From Zygotorulaspora mrakii (lineage: Eukaryota; Ascomycota; Saccharomycetes; Saccharomycetales; Saccharomycetaceae): DNA of 64,000 nt. Positions 17,967 through 27,476 of this stretch are shown here, piece after piece. The translations under genes and the position numbers were made by a program. The stretch's first letter is position 1; each line of letters opens with the position of its first letter. The notes under the pieces are model-generated. The model searched no databases. It was not told the origin of the DNA and saw only the letters and a list, made by a program, of their open reading frames with translations. The stretch covers positions 1,240,001-1,304,000 of the forward strand of contig NC_050721.1 in NCBI RefSeq assembly GCF_013402915.1, in the 5' to 3' direction.

Positions 17967-19600
17967 GAGATCTATTCATTGAAGCCAGATACAATTCTAA
18001 TTCTGCTATCTTGCAATCGATACTTCTTGTAGACACTCCTCTTGCATTGCGTTTGGTGTTTTTTTATCAACAAATTCAAAGCCCCAACGGCGTCCGTCTT
18101 TCTTTTAAAAAAGATAAATGCCTGCTTATATGACTCGTTTTACACAGTTATAGTTCCCAATGTCTTAGCCATCATTTTAAATCTAATTTATCGATTTTAT
18201 TGAAGCCAGAGCATAAATTCACTAATACAAAAGGAGCGAAATATGCATAGGTCATTTTTTGTAAAATTTCTTGGTTGGTGATTGCCTGGCGTGTTGCATA
18301 ATTCGAAAATTATTCCTATCCTGTCATAACCATATTGTGTCGGTAATATAATAAGGCGTTATCCTGTCACTGTGAATATTTGATGCCGAAAGCAAGCTCA
18401 GCGTACCATAGTAAAGACTCATTCTATGCCATCTAAGCCCAATTGCATCTCCGGTTGTCGCATCAATTTTACTCTTCAGAAATGGCACTTGCCGTATGAA
18501 ATTCTCGTAATCCCATATGATATCGCCAGCTTTTTTTGCGTTTCGAACAAGATGTCAATTCTCACTAAAGATTCAGAGTACACTTCTTTGCTACAACTAA
18601 ATTATATCGGGGACCTCTCCCGAACCATGATCAAATTTTATGTTATCTGCACAGCGGAACTCGAAAAAAGATTGTGACTTTTATTCGACAGCTCTTCGTA
18701 AGTAAAGTAGCCGCAGATGGTTGACATATTTAGTTTCGCCGGAAAATGAATTGCACATTAGGATTGCTGCTCCTCCAGGAGGAAGTTTCGAATCAGAAAT
18801 CAGCCTGCAATGGAAATCGAACAAAGGTTGCTGACTTCCGTCTCCTTAAGATTTGATCATTTCTTTACTCGTTGTGATTTGCCCAGCACTGGATGTGCTG
18901 CCTTTGTCCAATGAACTGTCTTAGAAGATGTCAGTACCGTGAAGAAAATATTTGAACTTATCTCATTGTTTTCTCATTTCCTAATCCTATTAAATTTAAC
19001 GCTTGACTCATTTATGGCACCTGAAGCATACTCTTAACCGTAAACTTATATAAGGATATTCTGAAGTACATTCTATTTGCTGTACAAACTGCACTGTTTA
19101 GGACGCCGCATCTCAGCGGCTAAAAAAAATAGATTACAAATTGACACTAATTTCTGGTCTTACGAAACGCAAAACAGTAAAGGTAAATAAAGCATACAAA
19201 GACTATTGTTTAAAGTCAAGCCAATTATTTCATGAGTTGAACTGCACAACAGCCTCAAACCCAACAACCTGTCTCAAGCAATGGAAAAAATTGAAATTGG
19301 TCGTTTGGCATGTACTATAAAAGAGCCAAAAACCTATAAGCCCCAGAAAATGTCAATTTCAGCGATGGAAAAACCATCTCAGAGTAAAAGTACATATAAA
19401 TCTGCATAAAATGCTACACAATGATCTATTTGACAAAAAACCTCACGCTTAGGTACTAGAGAGTTCGATGACAAGTGTCAAAAGCTGAAACTTCCAGCTA
19501 GTATGGTTCCACTTCCTCTGTTGCAGAAAGCATGGCAAATTCTCAATGGAAATGCTGATTTCCTTGAGGACACTTTTTCAAGCCGCGACGACAAAAGTGT
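17967..19600. other. 1.6-kb intergenic stretch with one possible gene relic
   Basis: It contains the promoter of the Zn2Cys6 gene and the 3' flank of OXP1. Apart from the short frame at 18426-18677 I see no coding sequence, tRNA or repeat. Confidence 0.5.
18426..18677 (+). pseudogene. Possible relic of a glutathione S-transferase/Ure2-like N-terminal domain
   Basis: An 83-codon frame begins KPNCISGCRINFTLQK-HLPYEILVIPYD. The spacing of PN, the hydrophobic helix and LPYE followed by a strand ending in D resembles the thioredoxin-fold N-terminal domain of fungal GSTs (TPNG...L..LPYE...I..D). The later part fits poorly, and no C-terminal helical domain is found downstream. It may be a decayed fragment or a chance resemblance. 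Confidence 0.2.
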
Positions 19601-22600
19601 TCAAGTTGTCCTCCCACAACCTCCCCCACCCGGAGTCATCACAACGACACGATCACCGGTCTTCACATGTACAGAATTTTTTCCTCCAATGTTAATCACG
19701 TTTTTACTCCCTCCTTGGTACCAGAGATTTAGACCTCTGGTACCATCTTCACCTCCTTGCACACCATGCGGAGCGATTGCTCTTCTTTCCGATAGAATGG
19801 AAACTTCTACAGGTTGACGAAACTCGATATCTCTGATTGCACCATCGCCACCTGTGTATTTTCCGCGACCACCGGAATTCTTTCTAATAGAAAACTCTCT
19901 CAAAATTACAGGATATCTTCTTTCAAAAATCTCCGTATCAGTCATTCTGGTGTTTGTCATGTTAGTGTGAACTGCACTAGTTCCGTCCCAGCCTTTACCT
20001 CTCCAGGAATCCGCTCCAGCACCATGTCCACCACATATTGTTTCGTAGTAGCCAAATCCAGGGATGACTTTACCAGTTATAGGATCGCTACCACCAATTC
20101 CAAAAGTTAAATTATTGCAATCACCTTGGGAATCAGCCATCACATTGAATGTTTTCAATACAACATCCGTGACTCTTTGCGAAGTTAGAACGTTTCCACC
20201 AACCACAGCGATACCGTCAATAGGACTTAAAATTGACCCCTTTGGTATCTTTATCGTAATAGGTTTCAAACAGCCTTGGTTTAGAGGAATGTCTTCATTG
20301 ACTAAACATCTTAGAACATACAATATGGCAGAATTAGTTATTGCCTCTGGCGCATTTAAGTTACCATAAACTTGGGGCGACGTTCCTTCAAAATCGAATA
20401 CATATTCCTCCTTTTCAATATTTAGAGAGACATTAAGTTTGATTGTAGTACCATCATCTAGATAATCTTCACCACTGAAGCTTGTAGCACCAAAGTGCAA
20501 GGTGAGCTGCTTCAACATTTTTTTAATGGTCTCGCTTGCATTATCTTGGATGGCCTTCATATACTTGACGATTTTTTCGAGGCCATTTTCCTCCATTAGG
20601 CTGGCAATCAGTTGGATTCCTTTATTGTTTGCTGCGATCTGCGCCTTTAAATCACTTATGTTGTCACTTAATCTTCTTGATCCAGAACATCCTGGGTGTT
20701 TAGCCGGCTCTACTAGCAGTAACTCGGTGATTCTGTCTTCTTGAAATTCACCCTCTTTCACTATGAACTCCGAATATATTGCTGCTCCCTCTTCGTACAG
20801 TTGTGTGGAGTTGGGGGGAATGGAACCGGGAAGGATACCGCCAATATCTGCGTGATGTGCCCTTGATGCAACAAAGAAAATTAGCTCACCTGTACTTTCT
20901 GAAAATGATGGGGATATAACAGTGATATCGGGTAAATGAGTGCCACCAATTTCCGGGTGATTTGTAACAAGAACATCACCAGGTTTTAGTTTATTTTTCC
21001 ACAAGCGAGCCTGTGCAGCGATGCAAGTAGACATAGATCCTAAGTGCACCGGCAAATGAGGGGCGTTAGCAACCAAGTTACCCTCTGGATCGAATAAAGC
21101 ACACGAAAAGTCAAGTCTCTCTTTTACATTGGTGGACACTGATGTTTTCGTTAATTGAGTGCCCATCTGCTCTGCAATATCCATAAATCTATGACTGAAG
21201 ATAGACAGCATAACTGGATCGACATAATCGATTGATTCTTCATTTGCAATATCCTTCGATTTGTTGAGCAACTTAATGTAGATATGAGACTTTAACACAA
21301 TTGCCTCAGAGTTTGCTGGGATAACATTTGTCTGAGTTCCGTCAGCCAGGATTGCTGGTCCGTTTATTATGCTGCCATATGAGATGTCATCTATCCTAAA
21401 AACTGGTGTTTTCACACGCTTGCCTTCAAAGTATATATCTTTGAAAAAACTGGCTTCATCTTCAGCGGAGACATTACGAAGTTTGTAACTTTTCAACTGT
21501 GTATCAACTGACTCTTCTTCTCTAACGTTCGATTTTCCGGTGGCTCTCACCCTAATATCATCAACAATAATCTTGCGATCGGTGAAAGAGAATCCAAATT
21601 CCCGTTTATGAGCTTCTGTGAACCACTGTTCAAAGTCCCATTTATCACCAACTTGCAATGTCATCAAACTTGTTTCTGTACCCTCATACCTCAAATTCAA
21701 ATATCTTTCAAACAAAATATTAGAGTAAGGAAATCCTTGAGACGCCAAAGATGCTTTGCAACTTTCGCTCAATTCATTTAATCTACCTCGCACCTTCTTC
21801 GAACTTATCGGATCTTCTAGTGTAAAGAAACAGGGTTCTTGAGCCTCCTCAACGACATCAGCAAGAAATATACCATAAGCGGAAAGGATGGAGGAGTACC
21901 TGTGCGCTAGAACAACATCGATTCCTAAAGACGCAGCCACCGCTACCGCGTGTTGACCACCAGCACCTCCGAATGTCACCAGTCTATGTTTAGAGACTAC
22001 ATGCCCCTTCGCTTCAGTAATAGCCCTGATTGGCCTTGCCATTGATTCATTGGCGACTTTCAAAAAGCCATCAGCAACCTCATCAGGTGTCATAGAAGTA
22101 CCCAATTCTTGATTGATACTGTCAGTGAGTTGGTGAAATTTCTTAGTGGTTATATCCAGATCTAGGGATTCATCCTCATTAGGCCCAAATATTTTTGGAA
22201 AAAATTCGGGGATTAAACGACCCAAAAACAGATTGGCATCTGTAATGGTTAATGGCCCACCTTTTCGATAGGCAGCTGGACCTGGATCTGCTGTGGCAGA
22301 TTCTGGTCCAACTCTGAAGAGACCGTTTTCCCAGAAAAGTCTAGAACTACCACCCGCGGCTACTGTGCTAATATTTAATTGGGGTGATTGAATGACAATA
22401 CCGGCGGTTGTGGTTTCAAAAACATGCTCCAGCTTTCCATCTCCGAATCTACTAACATCGGTGGATGTACCGCCCATATCGAATCCAATCAAAGGAATTG
22501 AATTTTCTTTGTCATAACAAGTGCTGGAGTAACCTACTACACCGCCGGCTGGACCAGACAGTATTGACTTTAAACCCGAAAATCTGTGCCCATCAACTAA

Positions 22601-23458
22601 ACCACCATCCGACTGCATAAATTGTATACTTGTGTTAGTCGAATTAGTCAATCCAGATTCAATACTATTTAGATATTTTCTAATCACAGGCGTCAAATAG
22701 GCATCGGCCACCGAACTATGAGCTCTTGGCAGATACTTAATCATTGGCGAAACTTCAGATGATAGAGAGATATGTTTGAAGCCAATTTTTCGGGCAATAT
22801 TTCCCACCAATTGTTCATGCGCAGGATAAGTATAAGCATGTAGAAAGGCGACGGCGATTGACCTGATGCCACTATCATAAATGAGTTTAAGCGAGCTTTC
22901 AATGCTTGCCACATCAGGCGTTTTTAGAATACGAACAACTTCGCCACTATTCCCCAATACTGTATTGTCCTCATCATTATGCGTTGATCTGCGTTTATCA
23001 GGATCTTCAGAAAAATCCTCCAAAGTAACCCTTTCGTCAATCTCAAGGGCCATTTTGTATAGTGGAGCCGGCTTCTTTATGTTCAATTCGAATATTTTTG
23101 GTCTAGATTGATCGCCAATCAATAGTATATCCTTGAATCCTTTAGTGGTGACAAATGCACATAGCTCACCATTCCTTTCTAAAGCGCAATTAGTAGCCAG
23201 GGTGGTTCCCATTCTGATGCTTCCAACATCAGATATATCGAGTGGTATACCACGGGGTAATTGGCGGCCTCTAAAGACTTCCAATAACCGACGTATGCCT
23301 TCGAGTGGTGCATCCGGATAGTTCTTAGGATCAACCGAGAGAAGCTTGATGACAACATCATCCTCTTGCTTTCCGGTTCCCGGATTACCGATACAATCGG
23401 TAAACGTACCGCCTCTGTCAATGGCAATTCGAATTTTATTTTCAGTTTCAACAGTCAT
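19601..23458 (-). CDS. OXP1: ATP-dependent 5-oxoprolinase
   Basis: 1285 residues, against 1286 in S. cerevisiae Oxp1. It is a full fusion of hydantoinase A-like and hydantoinase B-like halves. The N-terminal ATP-binding motif DRGGTFTD is at 14-21, and the second phosphate motif is GFDMGGTSTDVSR in the A half. The B half starts near 745 and carries HLPVHLGSM and NHPEIGGTHLPDI. The C terminus ends in VVVMTPGGGGCG, as in the family. The enzyme opens 5-oxo-L-proline to L-glutamate with ATP in the cytosol, completing the glutathione cycle or using external pyroglutamate. It is divergent from a Dal5-type permease (444 bp). No lesion is seen across the whole frame. Confidence 0.96.
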   Translation of the reverse strand: MTVETENKIRIAIDRGGTFTDCIGNPGTGKQEDDVVIKLLSVDPKNYPDAPLEGIRRLLEVFRGRQLPRGIPLDISDVGSIRMGTTLATNCALERNGELCAFVTTKGFKDILLIGDQSRPKIFELNIKKPAPLYKMALEIDERVTLEDFSEDPDKRRSTHNDEDNTVLGNSGEVVRILKTPDVASIESSLKLIYDSGIRSIAVAFLHAYTYPAHEQLVGNIARKIGFKHISLSSEVSPMIKYLPRAHSSVADAYLTPVIRKYLNSIESGLTNSTNTSIQFMQSDGGLVDGHRFSGLKSILSGPAGGVVGYSSTCYDKENSIPLIGFDMGGTSTDVSRFGDGKLEHVFETTTAGIVIQSPQLNISTVAAGGSSRLFWENGLFRVGPESATADPGPAAYRKGGPLTITDANLFLGRLIPEFFPKIFGPNEDESLDLDITTKKFHQLTDSINQELGTSMTPDEVADGFLKVANESMARPIRAITEAKGHVVSKHRLVTFGGAGGQHAVAVAASLGIDVVLAHRYSSILSAYGIFLADVVEEAQEPCFFTLEDPISSKKVRGRLNELSESCKASLASQGFPYSNILFERYLNLRYEGTETSLMTLQVGDKWDFEQWFTEAHKREFGFSFTDRKIIVDDIRVRATGKSNVREEESVDTQLKSYKLRNVSAEDEASFFKDIYFEGKRVKTPVFRIDDISYGSIINGPAILADGTQTNVIPANSEAIVLKSHIYIKLLNKSKDIANEESIDYVDPVMLSIFSHRFMDIAEQMGTQLTKTSVSTNVKERLDFSCALFDPEGNLVANAPHLPVHLGSMSTCIAAQARLWKNKLKPGDVLVTNHPEIGGTHLPDITVISPSFSESTGELIFFVASRAHHADIGGILPGSIPPNSTQLYEEGAAIYSEFIVKEGEFQEDRITELLLVEPAKHPGCSGSRRLSDNISDLKAQIAANNKGIQLIASLMEENGLEKIVKYMKAIQDNASETIKKMLKQLTLHFGATSFSGEDYLDDGTTIKLNVSLNIEKEEYVFDFEGTSPQVYGNLNAPEAITNSAILYVLRCLVNEDIPLNQGCLKPITIKIPKGSILSPIDGIAVVGGNVLTSQRVTDVVLKTFNVMADSQGDCNNLTFGIGGSDPITGKVIPGFGYYETICGGHGAGADSWRGKGWDGTSAVHTNMTNTRMTDTEIFERRYPVILREFSIRKNSGGRGKYTGGDGAIRDIEFRQPVEVSILSERRAIAPHGVQGGEDGTRGLNLWYQGGSKNVINIGGKNSVHVKTGDRVVVMTPGGGGCGRTT

Positions 23459-23902
23459 TTTATTTTGTCTGATTTTTGTAAAGCAAATGAAGTCTTTATG
23501 GTTTTGTATAAGTTAAGAAAAGAATTGATTGAACTTCATGATACTTTCCTGTCATCATTAACATCAGAATTTAGTTAGTATTTATATAGAAATGGAAGTA
23601 TCACATGAACTATCATGTCGGCGAAAGTCTTTGAATATCTCCGCTAACTTTAGGACCTTGAGGTTTTAGCATAACTAGTCGGCGATTTTGGGCTATTTTT
23701 CTCCGACTCCAAACCCATTAGAAGTGTTGATAAGAGACGAGGCGGTGATTTCACTCGAATAATACCGATAATAAATCTAATGCCCAAGATGCTGTATATA
23801 AATTAGATGAGATCGATGAATGTGATTTACCATTTGGTTTCGAAGCTGTTTTGCATCTGGATTATAGCCTCAACAGCTGGTGAAATTTAAGCAGTTAACG
23901 TG
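23459..23902. promoter_or_regulatory. Divergent promoter OXP1/permease with GATAAG
   Basis: A GATAAG site lies at 23729-23734, with further GATAAT near 23768. GATA sites are typical of nitrogen-catabolite-controlled permease and amidase genes. A TATA-like TATATAAATT lies near 23793. Nothing else is recognised in the 444 bp. Confidence 0.4.
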
Positions 23903-25399
23903 ATGTTGGGAATAGACAAGAAGCAAGAAATTGTACAGGAAGTTGTTGCCAAAGATATTGGCAATGGTAGTATCACATCAATAACTGAAGGGTCACAAGA
24001 TCCTACTGGTAGCGTTGATGATCTCTACATCGACCCCAAGGAAGAGGATGCCTTGGTTAGGAAGTTGGATCGCAGGCTAATTCCCATGTTGGCCTTCATG
24101 TACTTCTTATCCTCATTGGATCGTTCGAACATTGGTAACGCTTACACATCAGGAATGAGAGAAGATTTGAATCTGACATCCAGACAATACTCAAATGCTG
24201 TGTCTGTATTTTATTCGACCTACCTGGCAGCTGAGCTCCCAGCGGTATTGGTATTGAAGAGGGCTAATGTCAAATATTATATGACCTTTTTGGTATTTTC
24301 TTGGGCTATAGTAACAATGTGCAATGGGTTCGTTCGGAGCCATAAGTCACTTTTGGCGTTGCGTGTCTTACTGGGAACATTTGAGGGAGGCTTTTTTCCT
24401 GCCATGACATTAATTATCAGTATGGTCTACAAACAGCAGGAACAAGCAAAGAGAATTGCATTTTTTTTTGGATCTTCTGCTCTTTCGGGAAGTTTCTCAG
24501 GGCTCATTGCTACAGGCCTATCCTCCGTCAGAAATGCAGGAGGATTAGAAGGATGGAGATGGCTTTACATTATCGAAGGGCTTATTTCTGTGTTTGCCTC
24601 AATATGGTTATTTTTTGGTTTGCCATCAAACTTCAATTCGCTACCATTTTTGAATGAGCGTGAACTTCATCTTATGAATATCAGAGCAAAACAAAGGGCT
24701 CAATATATGGGCCCCGATACCGGGTTCAAATGGTCATATGTTAGGGATGCCTTAGGCGATTTTAAAACCTATACGTCGTGCATTATTCAATTCTGTCAAG
24801 ATACGGTGCTTTATGGATTCAGTACTTTTTTACCAGCTATTTTGAGATTAGGACTTGGCTACTCTAGCATGCAGGCCCAATATTTGAGTGTTCCAGTATA
24901 TCTTTTAGCAGGTTTTGTATTCCTAGTATCCGCATTTTTGAGTGACAGATTCAGATTAAGAGGTCCTATTTTCTTCTTATACAATATAGTTGGCGCTATT
25001 GGATACATCCTGCTATTGGCCGTCGGCAATAATGCTGTCAAATATTTTGCCTGCTATTTGATAACCTTCTCATTATATACAGGAACTGGGTTAAATATTT
25101 CCTGGCTTACAAATAACGTGGCACCACATTACAAGCGTGCCACTGCTCTAGGTTTGAATCAGACAATAGGTAATTTGTCGGGTGCGATTGCAGGTCAAGT
25201 TTATACCCACTCGCCTTATGTCCTTGGTAATTCTTTTACCCTAGGTTGTATTGTGGTTTCAAATATTTTGACTTTGGGACAGATATTGGTACTGCGCAAA
25301 ATTAATATGAAGAGAGAAAGAATTTTGAATGGAGAGATCCCAGACGATAAAACAGATAGAAGAGGTGATGATGCTTTGGATTTCAAATATTGTTTATAA
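23903..25399 (+). CDS. Dal5-family MFS permease, candidate 5-oxoproline/carboxylate transporter
   Basis: 498 residues from the ATG at 23903; an upstream GTG codon in frame is not used. After an acidic N terminus, the family signature MYFLSSLDRSNIGNAYTSGM spans TM1 at about 65-84. ALRVLLGTFEGGFFPAM (near 152-168) is the Dal5-family TM4/5 motif, and GWRWLYIIEGL (about 218-228) the conserved pre-TM7 motif. About 12 membrane segments are visible. The head-to-head arrangement with OXP1, with the DUF1445 gene downstream, makes a pyroglutamate or related carboxylate the obvious candidate substrate, but this is context only. Confidence 0.85.
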   Translation: MLGIDKKQEIVQEVVAKDIGNGSITSITEGSQDPTGSVDDLYIDPKEEDALVRKLDRRLIPMLAFMYFLSSLDRSNIGNAYTSGMREDLNLTSRQYSNAVSVFYSTYLAAELPAVLVLKRANVKYYMTFLVFSWAIVTMCNGFVRSHKSLLALRVLLGTFEGGFFPAMTLIISMVYKQQEQAKRIAFFFGSSALSGSFSGLIATGLSSVRNAGGLEGWRWLYIIEGLISVFASIWLFFGLPSNFNSLPFLNERELHLMNIRAKQRAQYMGPDTGFKWSYVRDALGDFKTYTSCIIQFCQDTVLYGFSTFLPAILRLGLGYSSMQAQYLSVPVYLLAGFVFLVSAFLSDRFRLRGPIFFLYNIVGAIGYILLLAVGNNAVKYFACYLITFSLYTGTGLNISWLTNNVAPHYKRATALGLNQTIGNLSGAIAGQVYTHSPYVLGNSFTLGCIVVSNILTLGQILVLRKINMKRERILNGEIPDDKTDRRGDDALDFKYCL

Positions 25400-25556
25400 T
25401 TGAAGATGCACATATTATTTATTTTTAGGAAGTAGTTTTTAATTGCCTGTATTGCCGAAGATTGTACGTTTCACAGCTTACAGCTGAACAGGCTTTTGCG
25501 TTACTTACGAAAGTTACTTGAGGGAAATATATCCGTAACAAAATTTATCCGACTAT

Positions 25557-26372
25557 TTAATTACATATGTTTTCATCTTTTATGTCACATACTAGCATGT
25601 GCCCAGGTGTGTGTCCAATAACGGGACCGTTTATCAAATGCCCAACGGTCTCTACAGCTAGTTGTGGGGTTACCCCACATGCCCAAAACACGGGAATTTC
25701 ATCGTCTGCAATCGTGATTGAATCACCATATTCCGGGCTCTGTAAGTCTTCTATTCCCAGCCTTTCGGCGCCATCGTATCCCCAGTCAATGGGCTCCCCA
25801 TGGGTCAATCTGAACTCTCTTGTTATCTCCCTCACTTTTGGCAAATCTTGAGTCTTATATGGCCGCATACTTACCACATATGGGCACTCGATAAAGATAC
25901 CCGCTGGATCCAACATCTTGGACGTTTTGAACATCGCCACGTTCTTTTTCTCCACGACATTTCTTGGTGGAAGGCCTGCCTGAGATAACGCCCGCTCGAA
26001 CGAATACGAGCAACCGATCAGAAACCCCACGTAACCGGCGCCCCACTCATCCCTGCAGTTGAGTTTTTGTTCCACCAAAGATCCTTTTTCGTAGATGTTG
26101 TACTTCGGAAAGTCTGCACGAATGTCGAAAGTACCTTCTTTAATAATTGCACTGTTGCTTAGAGTGTTTGGATCTCCTACTGTATGCGCCAGCAGAGGAC
26201 AGGCCACAGGATTTCGGAAGCATAAGTCTCGGAAATCCTCCGCCTCTTCCGCTGGCAGTATCAACAGGTTTGCTTGAACGTAACCCGGGAGGATTCCCGA
26301 AGTATGGGACGTATGAAGTTCCTCTCTGCAGAGTTTCCTGAACTCCTCAGGAAACTTCGGAATCGCCAACAT
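25557..26372 (-). CDS. DUF1445 protein, D-glutamate cyclase / YcsI family
   Basis: 271 residues, the size of stand-alone bacterial YcsI proteins and far shorter than the animal fusion DGLUCY. Family blocks are all present: GILPGYVQANLLILP (about 26-40), FRNPVACPLL (about 51-60), FLIGCSYSFERALSQAG (about 116-132), VVSMRPY near 163, THGEPIDWG near 190, and IPVFWACGVTPQLA near 226. The human homologue converts D-glutamate to 5-oxo-D-proline; the bacterial and fungal members are annotated as putative hydro-lyases. In Bacillus subtilis ycsI sits in the 5-oxoprolinase (pxp/kip) gene group, and here the gene sits beside OXP1. That suggests the same metabolic link. It converges on the permease (157 bp). 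Confidence 0.88.
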   Translation of the reverse strand: MLAIPKFPEEFRKLCREELHTSHTSGILPGYVQANLLILPAEEAEDFRDLCFRNPVACPLLAHTVGDPNTLSNSAIIKEGTFDIRADFPKYNIYEKGSLVEQKLNCRDEWGAGYVGFLIGCSYSFERALSQAGLPPRNVVEKKNVAMFKTSKMLDPAGIFIECPYVVSMRPYKTQDLPKVREITREFRLTHGEPIDWGYDGAERLGIEDLQSPEYGDSITIADDEIPVFWACGVTPQLAVETVGHLINGPVIGHTPGHMLVCDIKDENICN

Positions 26373-27476
26373 GCGAGCGTGCCTGTTCTACGATCTAAAC
26401 ATCCTACACTGGCCCAGCCTTGCTGAGACGCCCATGTCTATATACCGGTTGTTTCAGAGTTTTATCGCTAATCTGCTTATCACCAACCGAACTGTCGGCA
26501 TTTTCTCGTGCGAAATCTCCGACTGGTGCGTTCATCGCTGATTTTCGATACAGCGCTGTGGAAAACCTGCCATGAGCGAAATAAGATGTCCAGCGCCAAA
26601 AAACCCATGCATAGCCTCTCTGAAACGAAGTCATATCCTCGTATCTACCTAAAGTCCGGCATACTTCCTGCTAACAGGAATACCTTCTGATCTGCCACAC
26701 TCTGTTGAGGCGGAGAGTGCACTAGGAAGAGTCATCGTTCCCTTCCGAGCAGTTACGTCCAAGCGTAAACCCTTTGTTATTACAAAAGCCACTTCAAAAC
26801 TGTATAGACCGTGTACACATGTACATATTCGCCTGTAAACAGTATAGCTGAACGTTTTGCTCGCGATGCTTTACCCATTTCGGCAATATGTCGAATTCGG
26901 TCTTAAAAAACCAACATGTGATAAAGTCACCCCACACGAGCTGCACGAAGATCAATTCCGTGTAACCAGTGACGACAGCCGTACTAGCTGAGGTCTTTAT
27001 TGCCGATGGAAACTTCCCAAAATGGAAAAACAAGATTTGGCAACCCAGAGAGAATACGTGGAACCGGTGGAACAATGCAAATGACCTATTTCGTATAATG
27101 GAATACACAATTAGTGTCATTCTGTAGATTCTTTCTCGTCCACGCATGAACCACAGCTCTTTCTTCGCATTAAAGCACATTACAGTTGGCAGCCATGGTC
27201 GGAAAACATACAGTTGTAGAGATAGCTGTAGGGCCAGCTGGTATTTTTTTTTTGTAGGTATTTCTTTTCTGTTCTTTCTTTCTATATATGGTTCTTTTGA
27301 CCATGAAAAATAACGGTTGGAAGATATAAAGATATCATATCATCGACGCATCTCTCAGCTCACAAGTGAGCAGAGCGAGCAGAGCGGTGGAGTAGGATAG
27401 AGTATATATAGAGATCTCAAGTTTTCTTAGTCGATACCGAGAGGCGTACAAGAGCAAATACACAGTGTGCCGCGCG
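26373..27476. other. 1.1-kb divergent promoter region DUF1445/YHB1
   Basis: No convincing gene is seen. A 128-codon ATG frame on the minus strand (26794-27180) has no recognisable family, signal or homology, and I treat it as chance. The YHB1-proximal end has a T-rich run near 27247-27255 and TATATATA at 27403-27410, about 70 bp before the YHB1 ATG. Confidence 0.5.
27358..27371. promoter_or_regulatory. Inverted repeat GCTCAC-AA-GTGAGC upstream of YHB1
   Basis: Six-base arms with a two-base spacer lie 32 bp upstream of the TATA box and 106 bp before the YHB1 start. They are followed at once by a direct repeat of GAGCAGAGC. This could be a dimeric activator site for nitrosative-stress control, but no known consensus matches. 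Confidence 0.3.

Noticed and set aside
26794..27180. 128-codon ATG frame on the minus strand
   Set aside because: No domain, no signal, no resemblance to a known protein, and it occupies a divergent promoter region.
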